A stretch of DNA of 64,000 nt from contig JBBRYX010000001.1 of the NCBI GenBank assembly GCA_038237225.1, forward strand, positions 124,001-188,000, written 5' to 3'. Below are positions 7,458-16,088 of the stretch, piece after piece. Under the pieces are notes generated by a model, which worked only from the letters and a program-made list of their open reading frames with translations, was not told the origin of the DNA and did not search any database. The stretch is from DASVUC01 sp038237225. GTDB lineage: Bacteria; Planctomycetota; Phycisphaerae; Tepidisphaerales; Tepidisphaeraceae. Numbering within the stretch: position 1 is the stretch's first letter; each line of letters begins with the position of its first letter. The position numbers and the translations under genes were made by a program.

Positions 7458-8909
7458 ATGCCAAGTGAAATTACAATGCCTCAACTCTCAGATACGATGT
7501 CTGAGGGGACGGTGGTGAAGTGGTTGAAGAAGGAAGGGGACAAGGTGAAGGCTGGGGAGGAGATCGCGGAGATTGAGACGGACAAGGCGACGATGCCGAT
7601 GGAGTCGTTCGAGGATGGGACCCTTGCGGTGATCGTGGCGAAAGAGGGGGCGAAGGTGAAGGTCGGGGAAGCCATTGCAGTCATCGCAACGGCTGGTGAA
7701 AAGGTTGAAGACATCAAGAAGCAGGGAAGCGGCGGCGCGAAGCCGGCTACGCCTGTCGTCGAAAAAAAAGCGGAGCCTCGCGAAGAGAAGGCGGCGCCGG
7801 TTGAGCACAGGCCCCCCGGTTCTGGAAGCCGGACGGGCGATGATAAAGAAACCGATCACACGCACATGGATCGGGAGCGCACGCAGGCCCGGAAAGAGCA
7901 GACGGAGTTCGGGACGCATCCGGAACTGCCCTCCACCGGCGTGGCGGTCATGGATGCGCCTTCCACGGGGCGGATTAAAGTTTCTCCCCTCGCGAGACGA
8001 ATCGCTGAACAGAACGGCGTGGACCTCTCGCAGGTTCAGGGAACGGGGCCGGGCGGGCGGATCATTCAAAGAGACGTTGAGGCTTTTCAGAAGGAGGGCG
8101 GCGCGACGTCGAAGGGCGAGGCTAGGCCTTTGCAACCACAGCCTGTTCCGGTGCTCGCGACTGCGAAGAAACCCACGGCTGAAGCCGCGGGCCTGGCCTT
8201 GCCGGCTCGGGTGGGGACGGGGAAGAAGGAGACAATCTCGCTATCGAAGATGCGCGCGGTGATTGCGCAGAGACTTCAGCAGTCGAAGCAGCAGGTGCCG
8301 CATTTCTATGAGACGGTTGATATCGATATGGAGCAGGTGACCGGGCTCCGCGCGCGGATGAACAAACAACTCGAGCAGCAGAACCTGCGACTCTCCGTCA
8401 ATGATTTTGTCATCAAGGCGGTGGCGGCGACGCTGATCGAAAATCCGGCGCTGAACGCAACCTTCGATGGGCAAACCATCACGCGATACGGCGATGTGAA
8501 TCTCGGCTTGGCAGTCGCCTTGCCCGACGGACTCCTCGTCCCGGTGCTGCGGAACGTGGATCAGATGTCTCTCCGTGAGATCCGCGTGCGATCAGCCGAT
8601 CTTTACGACCGCGCGCGGGCGCAGCGGCTCAAGCGTGAAGAGCTCAGCGGAGCAACGTTCTCCATCAGCTCATTGGGATCGATGGGAGTCCGCGAATTCA
8701 GCGCGATCATCAATCCGCCTGAAGTGGGAATCCTGGCGATCGGCGCGGCAGAGAAGCGGGCGGTGGTGTTCGATGAACAGGTCGTAGCACGCACGATGAT
8801 GACGGTGACACTGAGCGCGGATCACCGCGCGGTGGATGGCGCTGTCGCCGCGGAGTTTCTGCGTACGCTCAAGCAATTGCTCGAAGAGCCGGGGCTGATG
8901 TTGGCATAG
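7458..8909 (+). CDS. pdhC: Dihydrolipoamide acetyltransferase (E2) of the pyruvate dehydrogenase complex
   Basis: A 483-residue E2 core. Residues 1-78 form one lipoyl domain with the lipoyl lysine in ETDKATM (K43). A charged/Pro-Ala linker follows, then a peripheral-subunit (E3) binding domain about 172-210 (VSPLARRIAEQNGVDLSQV ... GPGGRI), a second linker about 211-252, and the catalytic domain about 255-483 with the HRAVDG active-site motif (H about 456). It transfers the acetyl group from lipoate to CoA. E3 is not in the window. The second linker contains a degenerate palindrome (8172-8192). Confidence 0.92.
   Translation: MPSEITMPQLSDTMSEGTVVKWLKKEGDKVKAGEEIAEIETDKATMPMESFEDGTLAVIVAKEGAKVKVGEAIAVIATAGEKVEDIKKQGSGGAKPATPVVEKKAEPREEKAAPVEHRPPGSGSRTGDDKETDHTHMDRERTQARKEQTEFGTHPELPSTGVAVMDAPSTGRIKVSPLARRIAEQNGVDLSQVQGTGPGGRIIQRDVEAFQKEGGATSKGEARPLQPQPVPVLATAKKPTAEAAGLALPARVGTGKKETISLSKMRAVIAQRLQQSKQQVPHFYETVDIDMEQVTGLRARMNKQLEQQNLRLSVNDFVIKAVAATLIENPALNATFDGQTITRYGDVNLGLAVALPDGLLVPVLRNVDQMSLREIRVRSADLYDRARAQRLKREELSGATFSISSLGSMGVREFSAIINPPEVGILAIGAAEKRAVVFDEQVVARTMMTVTLSADHRAVDGAVAAEFLRTLKQLLEEPGLMLA
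8172..8192. repeat. Degenerate CCCACGGCTGAAGCCG(T/C)GGG palindrome inside the E2 linker
   Basis: CCCACGGCT-GAA-GCCGCGGGC is an inverted repeat with one mismatch. It encodes PTAEAAG in the E2 linker. The same element with perfect arms and TCA centre occurs in frame in the ketosynthase at 19678-19702. Confidence 0.45.
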
Positions 8910-8910
8910 T

Positions 8911-8972
8911 TGTAGCACGGGCATCTTGCCCGTGACCGAGTCGCTGACACGGGCAAAGATGCCCGTGCTACG
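8911..8972. repeat. Palindromic repeat, 'GTAGCACGGGCATCTTGCCCGTG' type, copy 2
   Basis: Begins 1 base after the E2 stop codon and ends 10 bases before the convergent nif3-like stop. Arms match the copy at 3680-3740, with one inserted A in the right arm (GGGCAAAGATGCCC). It is the only sequence between two convergent genes and may serve as a two-way terminator or mRNA 3'-end stabiliser. Confidence 0.85.
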
Positions 8973-8981
8973 GGTAAGCGT

Positions 8982-10073
8982 TCACAAAATCGCGAACGGG
9001 TCGCGGTCGGCATGACTGATTTGGAGGGGGAAGTCGGGAAGTTTTTCGTTCAGCATCTTGGCGAGGCGTTTCAGGACGGCGCGTTCGCTGTGGGAGTGGA
9101 GGGTGCAGACGACGGTCATGTTGTGGGCGGCGGCTTTGACGGCGTCGTGGTGGCGAATTTCTCCAGTCAGATAGAGATCGCACCTGGCAGCGAGGGCGTC
9201 GTTGAGAAAGTCGCCGCAGGCGCCGGCGCAGCAGGCGGCTTTGGTGATGGTTCCGGTCGTCGGCCCGGCGATTAAGAGGTGGGTCAGGTTTAACTCTTGC
9301 TCGATGCGTGAGAAGATTTGCTCGCGCGGTGTGCCGGGCAGCGTGCCGATCCGGCCTTGACCGATTCCGGTCGGCGCGGCGGCGAGCTGTTGAAGATCGA
9401 ACGCGGGTTCTTCGTAGGGGTGGGATTGCTTGAGCGCTGCGATGACGTCGGAAACTTTGTTGATGGGAATGACGGTTTCGAGGCGCAGCTCGGGCGTCTC
9501 TTCGAGGCGACCGCTACGCCCTATGGTGGGGTTGGTGCGCTCGTTGCCCAAGAAGGTTCCTGTTCCGGAGGAGCGGAATGAGCATTGAGTGTAGTCGCCG
9601 ATTTTGCCGGCGCCGGCGTTAAACATCGCCTGGCTGACCCGCTCGACATCTCTTTCGGGCACAAAGGTAACGAGCTTGAGGTGGTTCGCCTTTAGCGCGA
9701 TCAGCCGAAGAGGACGACGTTCGCTTAAACCGAGCGCGTCCGCGAGCATGTCGTTTGTTCCACCATCAGCGACGTCCAACGCAGTATGAGGCGAGTAAAT
9801 CGCGAGGCCGCGACGAATGGCGTCGTGGATGAGGCTTGGAGCGGTGATGCGTTTGAGGCCGGAAAAAATCGGCGGGTGGTAGGCGAGGATCAGGTCGCAG
9901 TTACCACTCTTGGCTTCTTCAGCGACTTCGGGCGTGTAATCGATGGTGAGAATCGCTCTGGAGACCGATTGACGAAGATCCCCCACCAGGAGTCCGACGT
10001 TGTCCCATTCCTCGGCATTTGCGATGGGAGCGATCGATTGAAGGACTTCGACGACCCGAGAAAGTTCAGGCAT
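8982..10073 (-). CDS. Nif3-like dinuclear metal centre protein
   Basis: A 363-residue member of the NIF3/YbgI/YqfO family (often labelled GTP cyclohydrolase type 2-like, true function unsettled). Metal ligands are visible in ILAYHPPIFSGLK and SPHTALDVADGGTNDML near the N-terminus and CTLHSHSERAVLKRLA near the C-terminus. It is ~110 residues longer than the E. coli type because it carries the central PII/CutA-like insert (about 130-230, VTFVPERDVERVSQAM ... SHPYEEPAFDL), as in Bacillus YqfO. Cytosolic. Confidence 0.88.
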   Translation of the reverse strand: MPELSRVVEVLQSIAPIANAEEWDNVGLLVGDLRQSVSRAILTIDYTPEVAEEAKSGNCDLILAYHPPIFSGLKRITAPSLIHDAIRRGLAIYSPHTALDVADGGTNDMLADALGLSERRPLRLIALKANHLKLVTFVPERDVERVSQAMFNAGAGKIGDYTQCSFRSSGTGTFLGNERTNPTIGRSGRLEETPELRLETVIPINKVSDVIAALKQSHPYEEPAFDLQQLAAAPTGIGQGRIGTLPGTPREQIFSRIEQELNLTHLLIAGPTTGTITKAACCAGACGDFLNDALAARCDLYLTGEIRHHDAVKAAAHNMTVVCTLHSHSERAVLKRLAKMLNEKLPDFPLQISHADRDPFAIL

Positions 10074-10302
10074 GCCGGGCAGTTTATCCGCGACGCGTGC
10101 GAACCGGTATCGTCACACGGACGCGAACGGGGCGGGGGAAGAATCGTTGCAACGCAGCTTGAATGAGTCGGACCAACATGGTTGTGAAACTCCTTGGTCG
10201 TGTATTGCTCTATACTCCAGCAAACAGTGAACCATAGGATGATACTTGGGAGGGGGCAAGGTGGTTCGGAATGAAATCGCGGTTAGGACGCATTGGGGCG
10301 CT

Positions 10303-10333
10303 AAAAAAGAACCCCGGTCTTCCGACTGGGGCT
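10303..10333 (-). terminator. Rho-independent terminator of the GAPDH gene
   Basis: Read on the minus strand, CCCCAGTC-GGAA-GACCGGGG forms an 8-bp stem with one A-C mismatch and a GNRA-type loop, followed by TTCTTTTTT. It lies 30 bases beyond the GAPDH stop. The rest of 10074-10362 shows no gene. Confidence 0.8.
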
Positions 10334-10362
10334 ACTAAAGCTTTAGTTCAACCGGGGAATGG

Positions 10363-11388
10363 TCAGCGCAGCAGACCTTCCTTCTTTGCCATAGCGCTCA
10401 TGAGATCGACAACGCGGTTGGAATAGCCCCATTCATTGTCGTACCACGCAACGACTTTGAAGAAGTTGGCGTTCAGTTCGATCCCCGCGCCGGAATCGTA
10501 GATCGACGAGCGGGGATCGCCAAGGAAATCGGTTGAGACGACTTCTTCATCAGTATAGCCGAGGATGCCTTTCAGGTCGCCTTCGGAAGCCGCCTTCATG
10601 GCAGCGCTGATGTCCTTCAGGCTCGTGGCTTTGCTCGTCTTGAACGTGAGGTCGACGACGGAAACATCCGGCGTGGGCACGCGAAACGCCATGCCGGTGA
10701 GCTTGCCTTTCAGTTCGGGTAGCACGAGCGTGACGGCTTTAGCAGCGCCCGTGGCGGAGGGGATGATGTTCTGGGCGGCGCCGCGCCCGCCGCGCCAATC
10801 CTTCTTGCTTGGCCCGTCGACCGTCGGCTGCGTCGCGGTCATGGCATGGACGGTGGTCATAAGCCCCTCGGCAAGGCCGAAGTTCTTGTTGATCACGTAA
10901 GCGACTGGGGCGAGACAGTTGGTGGTGCAACTCGCATTAGAAACAACCTGGTGCTTCGCGGGGTCAAACTTGTCCTGGTTGACGCCGACAAGCAGCGTCG
11001 GAACCTTTTCCGGATCTTTCGTCGGGGCCGAGATGATCACGCGCTTTGCGCCGGCCTTGATGTGGTTTTCGGCACCCGCGAAATCCGTGAAAAGCCCCGT
11101 GGATTCAACAACATATTGCACGCCGAGCTCACGCCACGGGAGTTCCGCGGGGTTGCGGATCGAGACGCACTTGATGAACTTCCCGTTGACCTGAATCCCA
11201 TCTTCCTTGGCTTCGACCGTGCCGGGGAATCGGCCGTGCGTCGAATCGTGCTTGAGCAGATAGGCGAGGTTGTCGGGGGAAAAGAGATCGTTGATCCCGA
11301 CGAACTCGATGTTGGAATTTTGAAGACCGGCGCGAAGAACGAGACGACCGATGCGGCCAAAGCCGTTGATACCGATTTTAAGGGCCAT
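10363..11388 (-). CDS. gap: Glyceraldehyde-3-phosphate dehydrogenase, type I
   Basis: A 341-residue glycolytic/gluconeogenic enzyme. The Rossmann motif GINGFGRIGR is at 6-15, the Asp after strand 2 (GIND, D34) points to NAD use, the catalytic Cys is in SNASCTTNC (C154) and the catalytic His in TTVHAMTATQ (H181). Start has GGAG 6 bases upstream. Monocistronic: a terminator follows and the next gene upstream is divergent. Confidence 0.95.
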   Translation of the reverse strand: MALKIGINGFGRIGRLVLRAGLQNSNIEFVGINDLFSPDNLAYLLKHDSTHGRFPGTVEAKEDGIQVNGKFIKCVSIRNPAELPWRELGVQYVVESTGLFTDFAGAENHIKAGAKRVIISAPTKDPEKVPTLLVGVNQDKFDPAKHQVVSNASCTTNCLAPVAYVINKNFGLAEGLMTTVHAMTATQPTVDGPSKKDWRGGRGAAQNIIPSATGAAKAVTLVLPELKGKLTGMAFRVPTPDVSVVDLTFKTSKATSLKDISAAMKAASEGDLKGILGYTDEEVVSTDFLGDPRSSIYDSGAGIELNANFFKVVAWYDNEWGYSNRVVDLMSAMAKKEGLLR

Positions 11389-11562
11389 TTTGTACTCCAG
11401 TTGTGGATAATAGGCGTTGATTTTGTCGGAGTGTCCGAAAGCGGAGGAAGTTTAGGGGGGGGCGGGGGGTTGTCAAGGCAGAGCACCATTCGCGAGATTC
11501 AGCGGTCGCGAGCGGGGGATTCGCGGGGTATGATGAGTGGGTTGTTCTTGTTATGGAGCGGG

Positions 11563-12117
11563 ATGTCAGGCGTTAGCTTACCAGTCAGTCGGCCGGGCGG
11601 ACGCGTGCTGGTCGTGGGGACGGCATCGAATCGCCCGGGTGCGGTCGGGGTGCTTCAGCAACTCGGGCTGAGCTGCTCGGAAGTGGAAGATCCGTACGCC
11701 GCCATGGTGGAGATTGCGCGCCGCCCGATGGTGTATCGCGCGTTGATCTTGAGCCTCGCGAGCTTGTTCAAAGAGGAGATGGGGTTGATTGCGACGATTA
11801 AGCGGCGGATGCCGCACCTGGAAGTGTGGCTGACCCACACGGACGGCCGGGCCGCGGCATTGGCGGAGGCGATGCGGCTTGGGGCGGATGGTTTATTAAG
11901 CCAGGATGGGTTGCATCGGACAGCAGTGGGAGCGATGGCGGGAGATGTCGTTCCACCCATGAGCGGTGACACCCCCCTGCCGGAAAAGATGAGCGAGAAA
12001 TTGGCTGTGAGCGCCGATGCGCTTGAGGATGAGCCGAAGGAAGGCGAGCCGATTCTAACCGCGGATGAGCTGAGGGCGTTGTTGCAGGAGCAAGCGGATT
12101 CGCAGGAGCACGAGTAG
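11563..12117 (+). CDS. Degenerate receiver-like protein, partner of the downstream diguanylate cyclase
   Basis: A 184-residue protein whose residues 10-110 have the alternating hydrophobic strands of a CheY-like receiver (GRVLVVGTAS, RALILSLASLF, LEVWLTHTD, ADGLLSQ), but the phospho-acceptor position carries Ser in LILSLA instead of Asp. The C-terminal ~65 residues are acidic and unordered (GDTPLPEK ... DELRALLQEQ). Start chosen at MSGVSLPV with GGAG a few bases upstream; two earlier in-frame ATGs exist (11530, 11533). The stop is 10 bases before the GGDEF gene, so they form an operon. Confidence 0.6.
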   Translation: MSGVSLPVSRPGGRVLVVGTASNRPGAVGVLQQLGLSCSEVEDPYAAMVEIARRPMVYRALILSLASLFKEEMGLIATIKRRMPHLEVWLTHTDGRAAALAEAMRLGADGLLSQDGLHRTAVGAMAGDVVPPMSGDTPLPEKMSEKLAVSADALEDEPKEGEPILTADELRALLQEQADSQEHE

Positions 12118-12127
12118 GACTCGAACG

Positions 12128-13501
12128 ATGTCACAGGTTGCACAAGAAAATGTGTTGGTGATCGGCGATCAGAATCGTCAGATCGCTGATGCGCTGTTGC
12201 AGGCAAATCCGGGGGCGCAGGTAACATCAGTTCCAACTTACTTCGATGGCTTGGCGGAACTGGTTTCCAAGCATTACACGACGGTGATGGCGGCGACTGA
12301 GCCGATCGAGCGCCGGCCTGAGGCGGCAGTGCGAACCCTTCGCCAAGTGCTGGGCGAGGGTCGGGTGGTCTTATTCGGCCACCCCGACATGGAGCACTTG
12401 TCGAGGAAGATGCTTTCGTTCGGCGCGGATGATTATGTGGTGACGCCCGCGAACGCGGCGGAGCTCGCGCAGATTTTCGGTGCCCCGCCGCTTCGGATTG
12501 CGTCGGAGAAGGCAGCGGAAAATGGCGAGGGGTTGCCGGTATCACCCCCTTCGAAGATTGGGTTGCTCTCGGGGATCCCTCTGACGGAGATTGTGCTCGA
12601 TGCGATGCTCGGGCATCCGCAGGGCGGTTGCGCGGCAGCGGTCAAGCAGATCAGCGCGCGAATCGGTCCGGCCATGCAATTGAACTACGCTCGCGCCGAT
12701 GAGGCACAAACCGAGGTTCCGGAACGATCTGTTGCGCTGACTCATGCGGTGCGTATCGGCGGGCAGGATGTGGGCGCCTTGCAGTTGATTCTGCCTCAGG
12801 ATGAGGAGCAGAGCGCGGGCCGGCATTTCCTGGCGCAGGTGGCGCACTTCGTCGGGAAGATGGCGGCGCTGGAAGATCGTCACGTGCGATTGCAGAAGCT
12901 CGCGATCACGGATGATCTGACCGGGTTGTACAACAGCCGGTATTTCAAGCATTTTCTCGGCGCGATGATCGAAAAGGCGAAGGCGATGCGGTTCCCCGTG
13001 ACGCTGCTAATATTCGATATCGATGGGTTCAAAAAGTATAACGACATGTATGGCCACGGGATGGGCGATGAGATCATTCGCCAGACCGCGGCGCTGATGA
13101 GACGGTGCGTGCGCGATCACGATCTGGTGGCGCGATTGGGCGGGGATGAATTTGGGGTGGTGTTCTGGGAGAAGGAGGGGCCGCGGGTTCCGAGGGATCC
13201 GAAGAGCGCGACGAGCGCGCGCGTGCCGCAGACGCCGATGCAGATTTTCGAGCGGTTTCGGAAATTGATCGCGTCGCCGGAGTTCGGGAATCTCGGCGCC
13301 AGCGGGAAAGGCTGCCTCACCATCAGCGGCGCGATGGCGGTCTATCCCTACGATGCGCAGGACGCGGAGGAACTCATTCGCGTCGTCGACGATGAGCTGG
13401 TATTTGGGGCGAAGCAGAGCGGGAAGAATTGTTTGAGACTGGTGGGGAAAGAGCCGGTCGATGCGCCCGGCGAGGACCGTGTTTCGACGGATCCCGAGTG
13501 A
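12128..13501 (+). CDS. Diguanylate cyclase with GGDEF domain
   Basis: A 457-residue protein predicted to make cyclic di-GMP from GTP. The N-terminus (about 1-120) is another receiver-like fold without a clear acceptor Asp; 150-255 is a GAF-like or unclassified region. The GGDEF domain starts at ITDDLTGLYNSRYF and holds the intact catalytic motif GGDEF at 338-342, plus the inhibitory I-site RDHD at 329-332, exactly five residues upstream. A ~30-residue Pro/Arg-rich insert follows the motif (EKEGPRVPRDPKSATS). No membrane segment. The cotranscribed pseudo-receiver may regulate it. Confidence 0.88.
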   Translation: MSQVAQENVLVIGDQNRQIADALLQANPGAQVTSVPTYFDGLAELVSKHYTTVMAATEPIERRPEAAVRTLRQVLGEGRVVLFGHPDMEHLSRKMLSFGADDYVVTPANAAELAQIFGAPPLRIASEKAAENGEGLPVSPPSKIGLLSGIPLTEIVLDAMLGHPQGGCAAAVKQISARIGPAMQLNYARADEAQTEVPERSVALTHAVRIGGQDVGALQLILPQDEEQSAGRHFLAQVAHFVGKMAALEDRHVRLQKLAITDDLTGLYNSRYFKHFLGAMIEKAKAMRFPVTLLIFDIDGFKKYNDMYGHGMGDEIIRQTAALMRRCVRDHDLVARLGGDEFGVVFWEKEGPRVPRDPKSATSARVPQTPMQIFERFRKLIASPEFGNLGASGKGCLTISGAMAVYPYDAQDAEELIRVVDDELVFGAKQSGKNCLRLVGKEPVDAPGEDRVSTDPE

Positions 13502-13509
13502 ATGCGGCG

Positions 13510-13570
13510 GTAGTACGGACATCTTGCCCGTGACCGAACCGCCAACACGGGCAAGATGCCCGTGCTACGG
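13510..13570. repeat. Palindromic repeat, 'GTAGCACGGGCATCTTGCCCGTG' type, copy 3
   Basis: Left arm (GTAGTACGGACATCTTGCCC) has two changes from the consensus; right arm is intact. It lies between the convergent diguanylate cyclase and glycosyltransferase genes and overlaps the glycosyltransferase stop region. Third case in the window of this element right at gene ends. Confidence 0.85.
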
Positions 13571-15541
13571 AGACAGATGCCGTTGCCAAATTTGGGAATA
13601 AACGTTTTCAAGGTCACGAGTGAACGCCTCTGCGTCGCAGAGGGATGATGCGCGCATGCGCTCCCGGAGGGTCGAGCGAATCTGTCGCAAGCGGTCGGGA
13701 TCAGCCGCGAGTTGCTTCGCCAGCATGAGATATTCCTCCTCGGTACTCGCGACGAGTTCACAAACGCCGACGTGGGTGAGGAGCGCCTTCCCGACACGCG
13801 AGATATGGTGATCTCCCGAGAGAGCGACGACGGGAACGCCCATCCACAGCGCTTCGCAGGTGGTGGTGGTGCCGTTGTAGGGGAAGGCATCGAGCGCAAT
13901 ATCCACCTTGTGATAACTGCTCAGGTGATCGGCGTGCGAGATGATTCGGCCCGAGAGCTCGAGGCGGTCGAGCGAAATGCCGCTTCCAGCAAAACCATCC
14001 TGAACACGCTGCCGGACCTCGGGTTCGTCCAGCGTGGGGGATTTCAAGAACAGCCGGGACATGGGAATGTCATGCAGGAGGCGCGACCACAGGACAATGA
14101 GCTGTTGATTGATTTTGGTCAGGTTGTTGAAGGAGCCGAAGGTGACGTAGCCGTTTTCAAGACATGGCGGAGGCCTAGGCGCCGGAGCTTCTTCCGCCGG
14201 GAGATAGCACCAACCCGTCCGGGAAAGCGATATCAACTTCTCGACATAGAACGTCTCGTTCGCGCGGGCGGGGGGAACTGCGGGATCCGCAATCGGATCT
14301 GTCAGGCGATAGTCCATCGTCGAGAGACCCGTGGTGTTGGGGTAGCCCAGGTAGGTAACCTGGATGGGGGCCGGTTTCCGGGCGAAGGTTAAGAGGCGGT
14401 TGTGAGAGGTGTGGCCGGAGAGGTCGACGAGGATGTCAATCTGGTCCTGCCGAACGATCTGTGCGACGCGATCATCGGGGACATTCGCGATGTGCCGCCA
14501 ATGCTCCGCGTGGCTGTGCAGCCTGCGGGTGGTGGCGTCGGCCTTGGCGGTGCTGGAGTAGCAGAAGATCTCGAACCGTGACTTGTCATGGTGCTGGAGG
14601 ATCGGTTCGACAAAGAAGGCGACGGAGTGCTGGAAGAAATCCGCGGAGACATAGCCGATGCGGAGACGGCGATTGGTGGAGCGATCGTTGCCATGTGGCG
14701 CGATCTGATCGCGAAGCGGCTGCGCATGCCGACGATCCCAGGTCTTACTTTCTTCGTGGATCGCGTTCACGTCGAGCGGCGCGAGGTAGTGCATGGAAAG
14801 AAGCAGACTGCTGTGCGCGATGTGGAAATTGGGGCGAAGCTCAAGGCACTTTCGGTAGCATTCGATCGACGCCGGGACATCGATAAGCGCGTGATGAACA
14901 GCGCCCAGGTTGTACAGGGCATCGGGGTAGTCCGGTTTCAATTCGAGCGCCCGGCGGTAGTGAATCATGGCCTGGTCGAATTTCCATAAACCGCGGTATG
15001 CCGCGCCAAGATTGCAATAGTTTTCGGCGCGCTCGGGCTGAAGTTGCACCGCGCGCTCGAGATATTCGATGGCTTCCTTGAAGCGATTGCGGGACACAAA
15101 GGCGGTGCCAAGGTTGTAATAGCCTTCGGGATCGTCGGGGTTTAGCGCGATGACGGTTTTGAAATGTTCAGTGGCTTCTTCGACTCGACCCGCGGAGGCG
15201 AGAAGAACTGCGTAGTTGCGGTGGATAGCCGCATCATTTGGGTCCAGCTCGATGGCGCGCGAGAATACCTGGATCGCTTGATCCAGATGCCCCATCGCGT
15301 GAAGCGCCGAGGCGAGGTGGACGTGGAACGCGGAAATGCCTGGCGCGAGTTGGGCGGCCTTGGTAAGAAGCTGAATCGCCAGATCGAGCCGATCCGTCTG
15401 GTGAGCAAGCAGGCCATACAGGTGGAGGGCGTTCGGGTCGTTGGGCTGACGGTCGAGGACCTGAACGTAGAGATGCTCGGCTTCGGGCAGGCGGTTCGAT
15501 TGGTGGAGGAAAAGAGCTTGAGCGAGGGCAGGATCGTTCAT
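13565..15541 (-). CDS. TPR-containing O-linked GlcNAc transferase (SPINDLY/GT41 type)
   Basis: A 658-residue protein. Residues ~1-250 are about seven TPR repeats (for example YYNLGTAFVSRNRFKEAIEY, NYCNLGAAYRGLWKFDQAM). Residues ~275-655 are the GT41 catalytic region: RLRIGYVSADFFQHSVA, DILVDLSGHTSHNRLL, PIQVTYLGYPNTTGL, FGSFNNLTKI and FPYNGTTTTCEALWMGVPVV with the sugar-nucleotide-binding loop. Cytosolic glycosylation of protein Ser/Thr is the family role; sugar donor and targets cannot be told. Stop region overlaps a palindrome; upstream is another palindrome. Confidence 0.88.
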   Translation of the reverse strand: MNDPALAQALFLHQSNRLPEAEHLYVQVLDRQPNDPNALHLYGLLAHQTDRLDLAIQLLTKAAQLAPGISAFHVHLASALHAMGHLDQAIQVFSRAIELDPNDAAIHRNYAVLLASAGRVEEATEHFKTVIALNPDDPEGYYNLGTAFVSRNRFKEAIEYLERAVQLQPERAENYCNLGAAYRGLWKFDQAMIHYRRALELKPDYPDALYNLGAVHHALIDVPASIECYRKCLELRPNFHIAHSSLLLSMHYLAPLDVNAIHEESKTWDRRHAQPLRDQIAPHGNDRSTNRRLRIGYVSADFFQHSVAFFVEPILQHHDKSRFEIFCYSSTAKADATTRRLHSHAEHWRHIANVPDDRVAQIVRQDQIDILVDLSGHTSHNRLLTFARKPAPIQVTYLGYPNTTGLSTMDYRLTDPIADPAVPPARANETFYVEKLISLSRTGWCYLPAEEAPAPRPPPCLENGYVTFGSFNNLTKINQQLIVLWSRLLHDIPMSRLFLKSPTLDEPEVRQRVQDGFAGSGISLDRLELSGRIISHADHLSSYHKVDIALDAFPYNGTTTTCEALWMGVPVVALSGDHHISRVGKALLTHVGVCELVASTEEEYLMLAKQLAADPDRLRQIRSTLRERMRASSLCDAEAFTRDLENVYSQIWQRHLSP

Positions 15542-15544
15542 TCG

Positions 15545-15622
15545 GTAGGGTCCGTTTCAGCGGACCGGTTATTTCCTCTGTGGCACGTACGAGAATAACC
15601 GGTCCGCTGAAGCGGACCCTAC
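15545..15622. repeat. Palindromic repeat, 'GTAGGGTCCGTTTCAGCGGACCGGTT' type
   Basis: Arms 15545-15573 and 15594-15622 are near-perfect 29-base inverted repeats (only TTTCAG versus TTCAGC-type centre differences), around a 20-base spacer. It lies between the rplU stop and the start of the glycosyltransferase gene, so it could cap the rplU mRNA. Confidence 0.85.
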
Positions 15623-15626
15623 AGAT

Positions 15627-15938
15627 CTAGACGTTGATGTCGGTGACCTTAACCTGCAGCGAAGGCTGCCGGTGTCCCGCTTTGTGCGAGTAGCCCTTGC
15701 GGCGCTTGTACTTCACGATATCGATCTTGGGACCTTTCACCGGGCCGATGATGTCGGCAATCACGGTGGCCTTGGCGACGAGCGGGGCGCCGATCTTCGG
15801 CGTGCCCTCACCGGCGACCAGCAGGATACGATCGAAGGTGACCGTCTTGTCGCCCTCTTTGATCTCGCGATCAATGTTAATGCGATCGCCGCTGGTGACC
15901 TTGAACTGTCGGCCGCTGTCTTCAATGATGGCGTACAT
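15627..15938 (-). CDS. rplU: 50S ribosomal protein L21
   Basis: A 103-residue ribosomal protein beginning MYAIIEDSGRQFKV and ending with the KYKRRKGYSHKAGHRQ segment that contacts 23S rRNA. I take the ATG at 15938 (GGAG 11 bases upstream) rather than the TTG three codons before. The usual partner rpmA (L27) is not next to it: a palindrome and a glycosyltransferase follow. Confidence 0.95.
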   Translation of the reverse strand: MYAIIEDSGRQFKVTSGDRINIDREIKEGDKTVTFDRILLVAGEGTPKIGAPLVAKATVIADIIGPVKGPKIDIVKYKRRKGYSHKAGHRQPSLQVKVTDINV

Positions 15939-16088
15939 CGATGTCAATCTCCGGGAAAATGGGACGCAGCATTGTTACAAGCGGAACGAAGTTGTCAAGC
16001 AGCAACGCAGTTGGCTTGCAAATGGGGGGTTTGACGGCTAAAAGTTGATCCTTTCGGCGGTTGTGGCAGATCACAGTGGAAGCATGGC

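Noticed and set aside
10846..12117. Longer form of the receiver-like gene reaching into GAPDH
   Set aside because: The extra 239 residues are antisense to the GAPDH gene; start moved to 11563.
3680..13570. Repeated GTAGCACGGGCATCTTGCCC units as a CRISPR array
   Set aside because: Copies are kilobases apart, with no regular spacers and no cas genes.
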